NCBI GenBank assembly: GCA_023248635.1
Contig: JAHFED010000007.1
Span: 98,942-162,941 of the forward strand
Length of the DNA: 64,000 bases
Reading direction: 5' to 3'
Origin: Myxococcales bacterium
GTDB taxonomy: Bacteria; Myxococcota; UBA727; VGSZ01
Shown: positions 38,709-47,054 of the stretch, piece by piece
Position numbering within the stretch: position 1 is the stretch's first letter
Layout of the letters: every line of letters starts with the position of its first letter
Position numbers and translations under genes: made by a program
The notes under the pieces: model-generated
What the model was told of the DNA's origin: nothing
Database searches by the model: none
Seen by the model: the letters and a program-made list of their open reading frames with translations, nothing else

Positions 38709-39275
38709 TCAGGATCCGCAGGGCGGGAACAGGCTCTCGTCGGACAGGGCGCTGCCACACGAACTCACCGCCGAGACGTCGCCGCCCTGGGCCCGGGCCT
38801 GCAAAATCTGCGCGGGGGCGCAGCCGGGAGCGTCGACGCAGACGGTGCCGCAGACCTTGGCGACGAGCTCGTCACAGGTGGCCTGGGTGCAAGGCGGGAA
38901 GCTGCGGGCGTCGCTTTCGGCTGCTTCGCAGCTCTCGGGCTCGAAGCGCTGCAGCAAGGTGGCAGCGACGCAGCCTGGATCTTCGGCGCACTCACCCCCG
39001 GGCCCACAGGTCGTCGTCAGCAGCGGGGTGCAGTCGGGCGCGACTTTGCGCGTGGGTTCGCCGCCGTCTGCTTCGTCGCCGCCGCCGCCGCCGCCGCCGT
39101 TGCCGTCGGCGCCCGCGAAGCAAAAGCCAGCATCAAAGACGCCGCCGTCGAGGGCCTCGACGTCGGTGTCGGCCAAGCCGGCATCGCAAGGCACCCGGTC
39201 AAACAGCCCCCCGCCGGCGAGCGGGTCGCACCCGGTGCACAGAGTGAGCAAACCGACGACGAAGCAAGAGCGCAT
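38709..39275 (-). CDS. Cys-rich lipoprotein
   Basis: A 188-residue secreted protein with the leader 'FVVGLLTLCTGC' (Cys16 lipidated) and a linker containing a Gly tract. Its C-terminal two thirds hold many Cys (CTPLLTTTC, CAEDPGC, CTQATC, CGTVCVDAPGC), which likely form disulfides. Repeated 'PGC-AA/PAQ' units suggest two similar modules. No enzyme motif. It sits upstream of hscA on the same strand. Function unknown. Confidence 0.75.
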   Translation of the reverse strand: MRSCFVVGLLTLCTGCDPLAGGGLFDRVPCDAGLADTDVEALDGGVFDAGFCFAGADGNGGGGGGGDEADGGEPTRKVAPDCTPLLTTTCGPGGECAEDPGCVAATLLQRFEPESCEAAESDARSFPPCTQATCDELVAKVCGTVCVDAPGCAPAQILQARAQGGDVSAVSSCGSALSDESLFPPCGS

Positions 39276-39289
39276 GGCGCGATTGTACG

Positions 39290-39757
39290 TCAGCCGCGGC
39301 GCAGAGCACGGGCCACGTCCCGATCCGCCTCGCGCTTGCGAATGGTGTCGCGTTTGTCGTCGTGGCTCTTGCCCTTGCCGACGCCGATCAGCACCTTGGC
39401 CCAGGCGCCTTTGAAATAGAGCTTGAGGGGCACCAGCGTATAGCCCTTCTCTTGCACGAGCTTGCGCAGCTTCTCGATCTCCCTCTTGTTGGCCAAGAGC
39501 TTCCGGGGGCGCGCTGGCTCGACGATGTCGATGTTGGCCTGGGCAAAGCGATCGATCTTCAAGCCCCGCAAGACGAGCTGGTTGTTCTCGATGACGGCGT
39601 AGGCGTCGCCAAAGCTGACCGCCTTGTTGCGCAGGCTCTTCACCTCGGCGCCGACCAGGGCGATGCCGCACTCGAGGGTGTCGCCGATGGCGTACTCGAA
39701 GCGCGCCCGGCGGTTGTCAGCAATCGAGCCGTCGCCCTGCTTCTTCTTCCCACCCAT
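39290..39757 (-). CDS. smpB: SsrA-binding protein SmpB
   Basis: A 155-residue RNA-binding partner of tmRNA that brings it to stalled ribosomes. The blocks 'IADNRRARFEYAIGDTLECGIALVGAEVKSLR', 'GLKIDRFAQANI', 'RPRKLLANKREIEKL' and 'KGYTLVPLKLYFKGAWAKV' (in part) are canonical, ending with the basic C-terminal tail 'GKSHDDKRDTIRKREADRDV'. Length is normal. The ATG at 39757 precedes the 'GGKKKQGD' N-tail; an ATG 42 bases upstream lies in a direct repeat. No tmRNA is seen nearby. Confidence 0.96.
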   Translation of the reverse strand: MGGKKKQGDGSIADNRRARFEYAIGDTLECGIALVGAEVKSLRNKAVSFGDAYAVIENNQLVLRGLKIDRFAQANIDIVEPARPRKLLANKREIEKLRKLVQEKGYTLVPLKLYFKGAWAKVLIGVGKGKSHDDKRDTIRKREADRDVARALRRG

Positions 39758-39774
39758 GGCCCACCATCCATCGT

Positions 39775-39800
39775 CGACGTCGACGTGTCGAGCCATCATG
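39775..39800. repeat. 26-bp direct repeat, left copy
   Basis: The sequence CGTCGACGTCGACGTGTCGA followed by GCCATCA occurs here and, with one change (GGCATCA), at 40760-40788. The two copies flank the EEP-family gene in the same orientation. They lie upstream of smpB and of the 5'-nucleotidase gene. Confidence 0.6.
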
Positions 39801-39902
39801 GTTCATCAGGTTCCCGCAGCCGAGCTTCCTGACGGGCCGGCTGGTCTCGGCAGGAGTGCTTCACCGCCCCGTTGCCGTCGATGAAGGCGATAGGTTCTGC
39901 CC

Positions 39903-40691
39903 ATGCGCATCTTGAGCTGGAACATCGAAAACGGCGGCGCCGATCGCTTCGAAGCCCAACTCGAAGTGCTGCGCGCGACCGTCCCCGACGTCGTCGTGTT
40001 GCAGGAGTGTTTGGGCTGGGACGACGGCCACAGGCTCGCCTCCGTCGCCGCCGCTCTCGACATCCCGCCGAGCGCGCCGCACACCTTCTTGGCCGTGGCC
40101 AATGCCCGCGGCAGTGGACGACGCTTTCACGTTGGCCTCGTCAGTCGCACAGGGCTGCACCAGCGCGTCACCCACACCGACGGCGTCGCCCACGTCGTCG
40201 CCGAAGCCGTCGTCGACCTGGGCACCGCGCCCTTGGCGCTCTTCGGCGTGCACCTGGTTTGGAGCGATGAAGACGCGCGCATGCTCGAGGTCGAGCGGCT
40301 CATGAGCTGGGCGGAGCCGGTGGGGCTGGCGCTGTTGGCCGGCGACCTGAATGCCCTGACGCGAGCGGACCCCTATCCCAGCGACGTCGACGAGCGGCTC
40401 CGACGCGCGGGCATCGACAAATACGGCCACCCGCCCCGCTTCGACGTCACCGATCGCTTGCGGGACGCAGGTTGGATCGACGCACTCCAACCAGCAGCCG
40501 AAGCCCGATCCCAGGATCCGAACGCGTGGGTCACCGCACGGCGAAAACGCGGAGAAGAGGGCGCCGTCGTCGACGCGCGCAGCGACTATGTCCTGGTGTC
40601 ACCGGCGCTGTGGCCCCGCGTGGCCCGGGCCGCCGTGCTCGACGTCGGCTCGGCCTCCGATCACCAAGCCATCATCGTCGACATCGTTTGA
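39903..40691 (+). CDS. Endonuclease/exonuclease/phosphatase-family hydrolase
   Basis: A 262-residue cytosolic metal-dependent hydrolase. It has the EEP blocks 'LSWNIENGG', 'VVVLQE' (metal Glu), 'GVHLVW', 'LLAGDLNAL' (Asp/Asn), 'RSDYVLVS' and 'SASDHQAII' (catalytic Asp-His). Members act on DNA, phosphoinositides or other phosphodiesters; the target is not readable. It is flanked by 26-bp direct repeats and lies just before the nucleotidase gene. Start ATG 39903 immediately precedes the first motif. Confidence 0.88.
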   Translation: MRILSWNIENGGADRFEAQLEVLRATVPDVVVLQECLGWDDGHRLASVAAALDIPPSAPHTFLAVANARGSGRRFHVGLVSRTGLHQRVTHTDGVAHVVAEAVVDLGTAPLALFGVHLVWSDEDARMLEVERLMSWAEPVGLALLAGDLNALTRADPYPSDVDERLRRAGIDKYGHPPRFDVTDRLRDAGWIDALQPAAEARSQDPNAWVTARRKRGEEGAVVDARSDYVLVSPALWPRVARAAVLDVGSASDHQAIIVDIV

Positions 40692-40759
40692 TCGCGCAGG
40701 GATGGCCGGCGACGGCCGGGTTTGCTCGTCCAGACGCCGGCCCTCAGGGGCCTCCGCTC

Positions 40760-40788
40760 CGTCGACGTCGACGTGTCGAGGCATCAAG
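40760..40788. repeat. 26-bp direct repeat, right copy
   Basis: Partner of the repeat at 39775, with one mismatch in the last bases. It is 15 bp upstream of the next ATG (40804). Confidence 0.6.
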
Positions 40789-40803
40789 CAGTAAGGTCGC
40801 CGA

Positions 40804-42498
40804 ATGCTGGCTCGCCTTCCTCTCTTTCTTGGGCTCGCGCTGCTGGGGACGGGTGCGGGGGCGGTCCCTCTCACCATCGTCGGCACCAGCGACGTTCACG
40901 GCCAGGTCGAGCGCAGCGCAGCCCTCTTGGGACACCTCACGCCTCTGCGCGCCCGGCTGGCCAAAGAAAAAGGCGTCGTCGTCGTCGTCGACGGCGGCGA
41001 CATGTTCCAGGGAACCCTCGAGTCCAACCTTGGGGAGGGCAAGGCCGTGGTGCAGGCCTTCAACGCCGTCGGCTACGACGCCGTGGCCATCGGCAACCAC
41101 GAGTTCGACTTCGGTCCGGCGGGCCCGCTCTCGACGTCGAAATCGAGCCAGGACGATCCGCGCGGGGCGCTGAAAGCCCGGGCCGCCGAAGCGAAGTTCC
41201 CCTTTCTGGCCGCCAACCTCGTCGACGAGGCCACGAACAAGCCCATCGCCTGGCCCAACGTGCGGCCATCGATCTTGCTCACCCGCGCGGGCATCAAGGT
41301 CGGCATCGTCGGCGTCACCACCGTCGACACGCCTCGCACTACCCTCTTTTCGAACTTCGACGGGTTGAAGGTCTGGCCCTTGGCCGAGAGCATCGAGCGG
41401 GAAGCCCGGGCCCTGCGCAAAGACGGCGCCGTCGTCGTCGTCGTCGCCGCCCATGCCGGGGGCAAATGCACGCAGCAGGATGACCCGATGCACCTCGAGT
41501 CGTGTGAGGCCGACGCCGAGATCATGAAGGTGGCGCGCGCTCTTGCGCCGGGATTGGTCGATGTGATCGTCGCTGGTCATACGCACCAAGCCATGGCCCA
41601 CGTCGTCAACGGCATCGTCGTCCTCGAGAGCTGGGCCAACGGGCGGGGCTTCGGCCGCGTCGATCTCGAGGTGAAGGGCGAAACAGCGAGCGTGCTGAAG
41701 ATCCACCCGCCCCACCGTTTGTGCGGACCCCTCGAAGCCACCGACGATGCACCCATCGAACGATGCGCCCCGGTCGGCGCCGACGGCGACGTCGTCGCGG
41801 TCGATCAGCCCCTGCTCGCGGCGCTGCGCCCCTCGTTGGCCAAAGCCAAGGAGCTGCGCGCCCGCAAGCTCGGCGTCGTCGTCGTCTCCGAGGTGAAACG
41901 GGGTTACGACCGCGAGAGCGCGCTCGGAAACCTCTTCGCCGACCTGATGAAAGAGGCGCGACCCGACGCCGACGTCACCTTGATGAACGGCGGTGGCGTG
42001 CGGGCCAACCTCGAAAAGGGCGAGCTCACCTATGGCGCGGTGTTTCAGATGATGCCCTTCGACAACCGCTTCGCCCAAGCCACCCTGAGCGTCGCCGAGC
42101 TGCGCTTCGTCCTCGAGAAGAACCTCTCGGCCAGCAAGAAGGGCGGCATCTTCTCCATGGCCGGCGCGCGGGCGAGGGTGAGCTGCGACGCCGCTGGCAA
42201 CGCCCGCGTCGACCTCGTGAATGACCAGGGTGCGCCCCTCAAAGACGAAGAGAAGCTCAGCGTGGTGACCACCGACTTCGTCGCCCTCGGCGGCGACGGC
42301 GGATTGGCCGTGCCCGAGAGCCGGGTCGTTGTCGACGAAGGCGAGCCGGTCCGTGAGCAACTGGTGAACGCGCTCGAGCGGGCCAAAGGACGCCGCAGCC
42401 AATTGCGCGGCGACGATCCCGCGCTCTTTTCCCCCGCCACCGCCCGTCTGAAAAACGCCACCCAAGACAGCGCCCGCTGCCAGACCGGCGGTCACTGA
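40804..42498 (+). CDS. Secreted 5'-nucleotidase-family phosphatase
   Basis: A 564-residue protein with a signal peptide (LPLFLGLALLGTGAGA) and then the metallophosphatase blocks: 'IVGTSDVHG', 'VVDGGDMFQGT', 'IGNHEFDFGP', 'VVVVAAHAGG' and 'VIVAGHTHQAM'. The C-terminal substrate domain has 'TLMNGGGVRANLEKGELTYGAVFQMMPFDNR', read as the NGG-R and F-FDN motif. It probably removes phosphate from nucleotides in the periplasm. The gene ends 2 bp before the GNAT gene. No lipobox. Family is firm. Confidence 0.92.
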   Translation: MLARLPLFLGLALLGTGAGAVPLTIVGTSDVHGQVERSAALLGHLTPLRARLAKEKGVVVVVDGGDMFQGTLESNLGEGKAVVQAFNAVGYDAVAIGNHEFDFGPAGPLSTSKSSQDDPRGALKARAAEAKFPFLAANLVDEATNKPIAWPNVRPSILLTRAGIKVGIVGVTTVDTPRTTLFSNFDGLKVWPLAESIEREARALRKDGAVVVVVAAHAGGKCTQQDDPMHLESCEADAEIMKVARALAPGLVDVIVAGHTHQAMAHVVNGIVVLESWANGRGFGRVDLEVKGETASVLKIHPPHRLCGPLEATDDAPIERCAPVGADGDVVAVDQPLLAALRPSLAKAKELRARKLGVVVVSEVKRGYDRESALGNLFADLMKEARPDADVTLMNGGGVRANLEKGELTYGAVFQMMPFDNRFAQATLSVAELRFVLEKNLSASKKGGIFSMAGARARVSCDAAGNARVDLVNDQGAPLKDEEKLSVVTTDFVALGGDGGLAVPESRVVVDEGEPVREQLVNALERAKGRRSQLRGDDPALFSPATARLKNATQDSARCQTGGH

Positions 42499-42500
42499 CG

Positions 42501-43460
42501 ATGGCGGCGAAGAAGCCCTGGAGCATCCGCACCTTCCAGCCTGGCGCCGACGACGCCGGCATCGTCAAGCTGCTGGGGCAAGTGGCGACCTTCGACGGCA
42601 GCATGGCGGCCATCGGCTCGGACATGTTGGCCGCGCGCCTCGACCACGCTTCGGCGCGCCGTGGTTCGGCGTGGCGGGTGGCGGTCGCAGCCAACGGCGC
42701 CGTCATCGGCGGACTGCTCTGCTTCTTCACCGGCACCCTGCGCACCGAGGTCGTCGTCGGCGTCAACCCGGCCTTTCGCCGCCAGGGCATCGGTCGGGCC
42801 CTGATCGAGTGCGCTCCCAGCGATCGCCGGCTCCTGTGCGCGAGTCGGGAGAGCGTCGGCGGAGCGCGGGCCCTGCTCGAGTCCACGGGGTTCACCGAGC
42901 GCTACCGGGCGCTGTTGATGCGCAAGGAGGCCGTCGGCATCGAGGACCTCGCCATCGCCGAAGGTAAGATCGTCGAAGACACGCGCAAAGACAGCCGGCG
43001 CGCCATCTTGGCCCTCACAGCAGCCCTCGGCGACAGCGGCTCCGCCGGCGACGGCGGCTCCGATGATCGTGCCTGGATGAAGGCCCGACTGGCCCGACCG
43101 CGCGCCGCCGCCCTCTACCTCGAAGTCACGGGCAGCGATGGCAAAGCGGTCGACGGCGGCGTGTGCATCGTGGCCCCCTGCGAGCGCGCCAAGAAAGGTG
43201 AGCGCACCGCAGCCGGGGAGCCCATCGTCGGCGTCATCGAGGACATCGGCTTGATGAAGAACCTACGGGGCCAGGGTCTCTCGCGCGCGTTGGTCCGCGC
43301 CGGCATGCACAAGCTGCAGCAGATCGGCTACCGCTTCGTCGAGGTCAGCGCCGACAAACGCAAGGCGGCGGCCGTCGAGCTCTATGAAAGAGAGGGCTTC
43401 GACGTCGTCGACGAAGACGTGCACTGGTTGAAAAAAGAGCCCAAACCGGCAGCGTCCTGA
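42501..43460 (+). CDS. Double GNAT acetyltransferase
   Basis: A 319-residue protein with two GNAT-like halves. The first has 'VVVGVNPAFRRQGIGRALIE' (acetyl-CoA loop) and 'ALLESTGFTERYR'; the second has 'IEDIGLMKNLRGQGLSRALVRAGMHKLQQIG' and 'AVELYEREGFDVVDED'. The tandem layout resembles mycothiol synthase-type GNATs, but without a thiol pathway nearby the substrate is open. It directly follows the nucleotidase and abuts the convergent gene at 43461 with no spacer. Confidence 0.88.
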   Translation: MAAKKPWSIRTFQPGADDAGIVKLLGQVATFDGSMAAIGSDMLAARLDHASARRGSAWRVAVAANGAVIGGLLCFFTGTLRTEVVVGVNPAFRRQGIGRALIECAPSDRRLLCASRESVGGARALLESTGFTERYRALLMRKEAVGIEDLAIAEGKIVEDTRKDSRRAILALTAALGDSGSAGDGGSDDRAWMKARLARPRAAALYLEVTGSDGKAVDGGVCIVAPCERAKKGERTAAGEPIVGVIEDIGLMKNLRGQGLSRALVRAGMHKLQQIGYRFVEVSADKRKAAAVELYEREGFDVVDEDVHWLKKEPKPAAS

Positions 43461-44174
43461 TCACTCAGAAGAGAGTTTTCCGCCCAGGAAAAGACCACCG
43501 CCGGTGGCAGCGACGACGACGCCAACGACGGTGGCAGCGATGCCGATGTTGTAGGGCTGTTCCCAGACCTTGCGGACTTCGGCCGCACCCGCGACGTCGC
43601 CGGCCTCGAGCGCCTCGATGCCTTTGCCGTGCTGAAACGCAGCCAGGGCCCACAGGCACCCCCCCAACACCGCCGTGACGGCGCCGACGCCGGCCGTGAC
43701 GACGCCGACGGGAACCAGCACCGAGGGCGGCGCTTTGTGGAAGGTCTCGCCCACCAAAGTCTCGATGCCGCCGAGCAGCACGCCCACCGAGTCGCCATCG
43801 CGCTGCAGCTGCGCCCGACCCAGGACCGCCAGCGACGAGCGCTCCAGATGCGTGAGGGTGAGCACCCAGGTGGTGCCGAGGCGCGCGACTTGGCCCGTGA
43901 GCAACTCGGGCGCCCCCAGGGCATCGGCCAGCTCGGCGGCGCAGGAGTCAGAGGTGCAACCAGCGGCCTGTTTGGCGGCTTCGACGTCGAGCACGGCCTG
44001 CACATCGCCGCGGCCGATGATCGAAACCCCGGCTTTGCGCGCGGCCACGAGCACGGCGTCTTCGAGGCTGAGCAGGGCCATGGGGTCGACGTCGTCGTTG
44101 GGGCGCAGGGGCGCAAAGAAGACCCGATCCGTCGGAGCCTGGGCGAGCATCGTGAGCAACAACGTCGTCAACAT
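43461..44174 (-). CDS. Putative exported protein with two C-terminal helices
   Basis: A 237-residue protein. A short leader (LTTLLLTMLAQA) is followed by a CsgG/TolB-like N-domain: 'AVLVAARKAGVSIIGRGDVQAVLDVEA', then 'GCTSDSCAAELADALGAPELLTGQVARLGTTW', seen here as blocks common in Myxococcota. Two hydrophobic helices (PVGVVTAGVGAVTAVLGGCLWALA and IAATVVGVVVAATGGGLFLGG) close it. It has the same overall plan as the protein at 44911, so the two are paralogs. Role unknown, likely in the cell envelope. Confidence 0.75.
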   Translation of the reverse strand: MLTTLLLTMLAQAPTDRVFFAPLRPNDDVDPMALLSLEDAVLVAARKAGVSIIGRGDVQAVLDVEAAKQAAGCTSDSCAAELADALGAPELLTGQVARLGTTWVLTLTHLERSSLAVLGRAQLQRDGDSVGVLLGGIETLVGETFHKAPPSVLVPVGVVTAGVGAVTAVLGGCLWALAAFQHGKGIEALEAGDVAGAAEVRKVWEQPYNIGIAATVVGVVVAATGGGLFLGGKLSSE

Positions 44175-44266
44175 CGGCCGCCATCGTGCCCGGACGCCGG
44201 GGGCTGCGCCAGGGCGGTTCCTCCGACTGCTTGCCTTGGGGGGGCGCGGTCAGACACCCTGCCACC

Positions 44267-44860
44267 ATGGTGGTTTCGAGATCGAAGAAGACGAGGCGCT
44301 CTGCACCCGCAAAGCCAACGGCGGTGATGGCCAAGGCCAAGACAACCCGCCGAAAAACCAAAGCCCCGGCGAAGAAAAGGGCGGCCCGCCGCGAAGCGCC
44401 GCCGTCGTCGTCGGCAGCCGGCGTGCGCTCAGCCCGCGTCGAGGCCCTGAGCCGAGTGTTCACGACGCTCGGTGCGCGCCACCCGGAGCGCTGGGCGCGC
44501 TCGCACGTGCAAGACGGCGTCGACCAGATTGGCCGCTTCGTGTTCTTGCGGGCCCTGTGGGGGCGCATCGTCAAGGACGGCCGTTTCCTCGACAAGATGC
44601 GCAAGAACAAGAGCGCGCTGACGCCCGTCGTCGAACGGCTGTTGGTGGCGGGGGCCGACGAAGGCGACCTCACCACTCTTGTGCGGGCGCTGCAGGTCGG
44701 GCTGCTGGTCGATCTATGCCAACTCCTCGACGACCCCGCCGACAACGACGAAGGCGTGCGCTGGGGGCTCTGGCGCATGGACAAGCGCGGTCTGCCCCTG
44801 TGGCAACTGGGTGACCTGCGTCTGGATGTGCTCGACGTGGATCCGGCCGACGACCTCTGA
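44267..44860 (+). CDS. Hypothetical basic protein
   Basis: A 197-residue protein whose first 50 residues are Lys/Arg/Ala/Pro-rich (KKTRRSAPAKP..., TTRRKTKAPAKK), like a histone-H1-type tail. The rest is a compact helical part, with 'ARHPERWARSHVQDGVDQIGRFVFLRALWGR' as its most distinctive stretch, read in part. No known motif. The basic tail suggests a nucleic-acid contact. It lies just upstream of the coupled envelope genes. Confidence 0.65.
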   Translation: MVVSRSKKTRRSAPAKPTAVMAKAKTTRRKTKAPAKKRAARREAPPSSSAAGVRSARVEALSRVFTTLGARHPERWARSHVQDGVDQIGRFVFLRALWGRIVKDGRFLDKMRKNKSALTPVVERLLVAGADEGDLTTLVRALQVGLLVDLCQLLDDPADNDEGVRWGLWRMDKRGLPLWQLGDLRLDVLDVDPADDL

Positions 44861-44910
44861 TCCCCCGCGGGACGAGTGTCGATGTCGCGCGCAGCAGGCT
44901 ATGAGGCGCC

Positions 44911-45774
44911 ATGCCCGTGTTCGTCTTGGCGACTGCGATCCTGGTGCTGGTCGTGCCCGCGCGGGCTGCCCCTGAGGATCGCAGCGGCGCGCCCGCTCCG
45001 GCCGCACCCAACGACGCCGAGCGCGCGGGTGGACGCCCGCATGCCGCCTACCGCCTGGGATCTTCGTCGAGCAAAGTCGCCCTGCTGCCCCTGCAGTGCG
45101 CCCGCGACATGGAAAAAGCGCTGTGTCAGGCCATCGACGAAAGCCTCGGGGTTGAGCTGGCGCGCGACCCGCGCCTCGACGTGTTGACGCCCCGCGATCT
45201 CGAAGTGCTGCTGGGCGCGCAGGAGCTCGTCGAGCTCTCATCGTGCGAGAAGGAGGACTGCTTCGACCCCAGCGCCTTCACCCAGATTGAAGCCGAGTAC
45301 CTGCTGGCCGCGTCGATCGGACGCATCGGCGGCGACGCCATGATCACCATCCGGCTCGTCGACTTGAAGCGCGGTGTGGTTATTGACCGCGACGACGCCC
45401 GGGCCTGGCGGGGCAGCGAGGCCGCCATCGATGAAGCCGCCCGCGCTCTCGCCCACACCATCTTGGTGCGCCGGGGCGTGGGCTCCGCCGTCAGCGTCGC
45501 CATCGACGACGAGAGCGGCAATCCCGCGCTCTTTTGGGGGGGCGCGGGGGTCACCGGGCTCGGCGCCGCCGGGCTTGCTGCTGGGGGAGCCTTGGGCGTG
45601 TTGGCCTACATCGAAGCCCGTTCGCTGCAGCAGTCTTCGGGGGTCGCCCCGGCCACCTTCGACGCGACAGCGGGGCGGGCGCAGGACTTCGCCTTCGCTG
45701 CCGACCTCGGGCTCCTCGGTGGGGCGTTGATCACCGTGGTGGGCGCCACGCTGATGGTGGCGGGAAGTCTGTGA
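44911..45774 (+). CDS. Exported protein with CsgG/TolB-like domain and two C-terminal helices
   Basis: A 287-residue protein with a signal peptide (VFVLATAILVLVVPARA). The N-domain has 'VALLPLQCARDMEKALCQAIDESLG', 'VLTPRDLEVLLGAQELVELSSCEKEDCFDPSAFTQI' and 'YLLAASIGRIGGDAMITIRLVDLKRG', in pieces. This is the same plan as at 43461, with a Cys-x-x-x-x-Cys unit. Two Gly/Ala-rich hydrophobic helices follow at the C-terminus. Its stop overlaps the next start (GTGA), so it is coupled to the lipoprotein gene. Envelope function is likely, details unknown. Confidence 0.75.
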   Translation: MPVFVLATAILVLVVPARAAPEDRSGAPAPAAPNDAERAGGRPHAAYRLGSSSSKVALLPLQCARDMEKALCQAIDESLGVELARDPRLDVLTPRDLEVLLGAQELVELSSCEKEDCFDPSAFTQIEAEYLLAASIGRIGGDAMITIRLVDLKRGVVIDRDDARAWRGSEAAIDEAARALAHTILVRRGVGSAVSVAIDDESGNPALFWGGAGVTGLGAAGLAAGGALGVLAYIEARSLQQSSGVAPATFDATAGRAQDFAFAADLGLLGGALITVVGATLMVAGSL

Positions 45775-47054
45775 GCCGCCGCGCCGTGTCCGTCGCCGCC
45801 GGCGCCGCCGTAGTCGTCGCGGCCCTCCTCCTGGTCGGCGGCGGCTGCTCTTTCTACATCGGCGATCTCCTCGAGGAAGCGCGGGCCAACATCGCCAGCG
45901 AAGGCGAGGGCGAAGGCGACGGGGGCGAGGGCGACACCGGCGAAGGCGAAGGCGAAGGCGAGATCGACGACGACGATCCCGCTTGCGAAGCTGAGGAGCG
46001 TTTGCTGGTGGTGCGCGACGATCGCGCCGGTGGGGGGCTCGATGCTCTGCAGGTCTACGATCTGCAGCCCGGCTCCTTTCGGCGGCGCTTCGCCGAGGGC
46101 AACGATCTCAACGTCGACCTGGTCAACGACGACGACAACGCCGAGACCAATGGCTACGGCGCCAGCTCCGTGGCCCTGGGCAGCGACGACCGCCTCTACG
46201 TGGTGGGCGATCGTTTCCTCTACCAGCTGCGCAAGAGCACGCTGGTGCAGCAGGACATCGACGGCGGCCCGATGCTCACGCTGGCGGCCTTCAGCTCCTT
46301 CACGTCGATGCAGCTGCTCGGCGAGCATGTGCTGATCGCGGGAACCGCAGATCTGCTCGACCGCGCCGAAGATGCGCCCGTCGGCTCCGCCCCCCTCGTG
46401 CTCAGCCAGCACGACACCTACGGCCGCTCGGTCGCCTTCAACGTCGACAGCACCGGCTTCGTCGTCGTCGTCGGCGCCTTTGGCTATGTGCTCTACACAG
46501 ACACCGGTGCCGGCGGAGCGCCCGCGGTGGGCCCCGACATCGACGTCGAATCCGATACCGCGCGCATCCACTCCTTCGGCGGTGTGCAGGCGGCGCAGAA
46601 GGGCGTCGCCTTCGATGCCACCACGCGTTCGCTGCTCATTGGCGATCTCGGCCGCGTCATCGTGGCCCCCGAGTCCGACGGCTTCGACGCCTCCCTCGGC
46701 GACGGCAGCGGCGACCTCGTCATCGCAGACGCCGAGCAAGTGTCGGTGCTGGGGATCGCTGCTCGAGGCGGGTCGGCCTGGGTGCTCCTGGGCCGGAGCA
46801 CCAACAACCTGCTGAAGATCGACCTCAACACCTCGCCGCCGACGATCCTCGACCAGACCACCGTCGACACCAACGGCCTGGTGGGCAGCATCACCGTCGG
46901 GTGTCGGCGCGTGGTCGTGGCGGGCTCCGCAGGTATCAAGTCCGTGGCCCGCGATGACCTCTCTCCCACCGGCAACCTCGGCGTCGCTGACGTCTCTGAG
47001 GTTCGCTTGGTCCGGCGCATCCAGCTCGGCCTCGCCGGTGACGACGGAACATGA
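45771..47054 (+). CDS. Lipoprotein with Gly-Glu stalk and beta-propeller-like body
   Basis: A 427-residue protein. The leader 'AAVVVAALLLVGGGC' lipidates Cys26. A stalk of Gly/Glu repeats (EGEGEGDGGEGDTGEGEGEGE) follows, split here by Asp. The body has repeated blade-like strands, with 'SSVALGSDDRLYVVGDRFLYQL' and 'SVAFNVDSTGFVVVVGAFGYVLY' as examples, which suggests a beta-propeller. The start is GTG 45771, overlapping the upstream stop. The stop overlaps the next start (ATGA), giving a coupled three-gene run. Confidence 0.78.
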   Translation: MSRRAVSVAAGAAVVVAALLLVGGGCSFYIGDLLEEARANIASEGEGEGDGGEGDTGEGEGEGEIDDDDPACEAEERLLVVRDDRAGGGLDALQVYDLQPGSFRRRFAEGNDLNVDLVNDDDNAETNGYGASSVALGSDDRLYVVGDRFLYQLRKSTLVQQDIDGGPMLTLAAFSSFTSMQLLGEHVLIAGTADLLDRAEDAPVGSAPLVLSQHDTYGRSVAFNVDSTGFVVVVGAFGYVLYTDTGAGGAPAVGPDIDVESDTARIHSFGGVQAAQKGVAFDATTRSLLIGDLGRVIVAPESDGFDASLGDGSGDLVIADAEQVSVLGIAARGGSAWVLLGRSTNNLLKIDLNTSPPTILDQTTVDTNGLVGSITVGCRRVVVAGSAGIKSVARDDLSPTGNLGVADVSEVRLVRRIQLGLAGDDGT

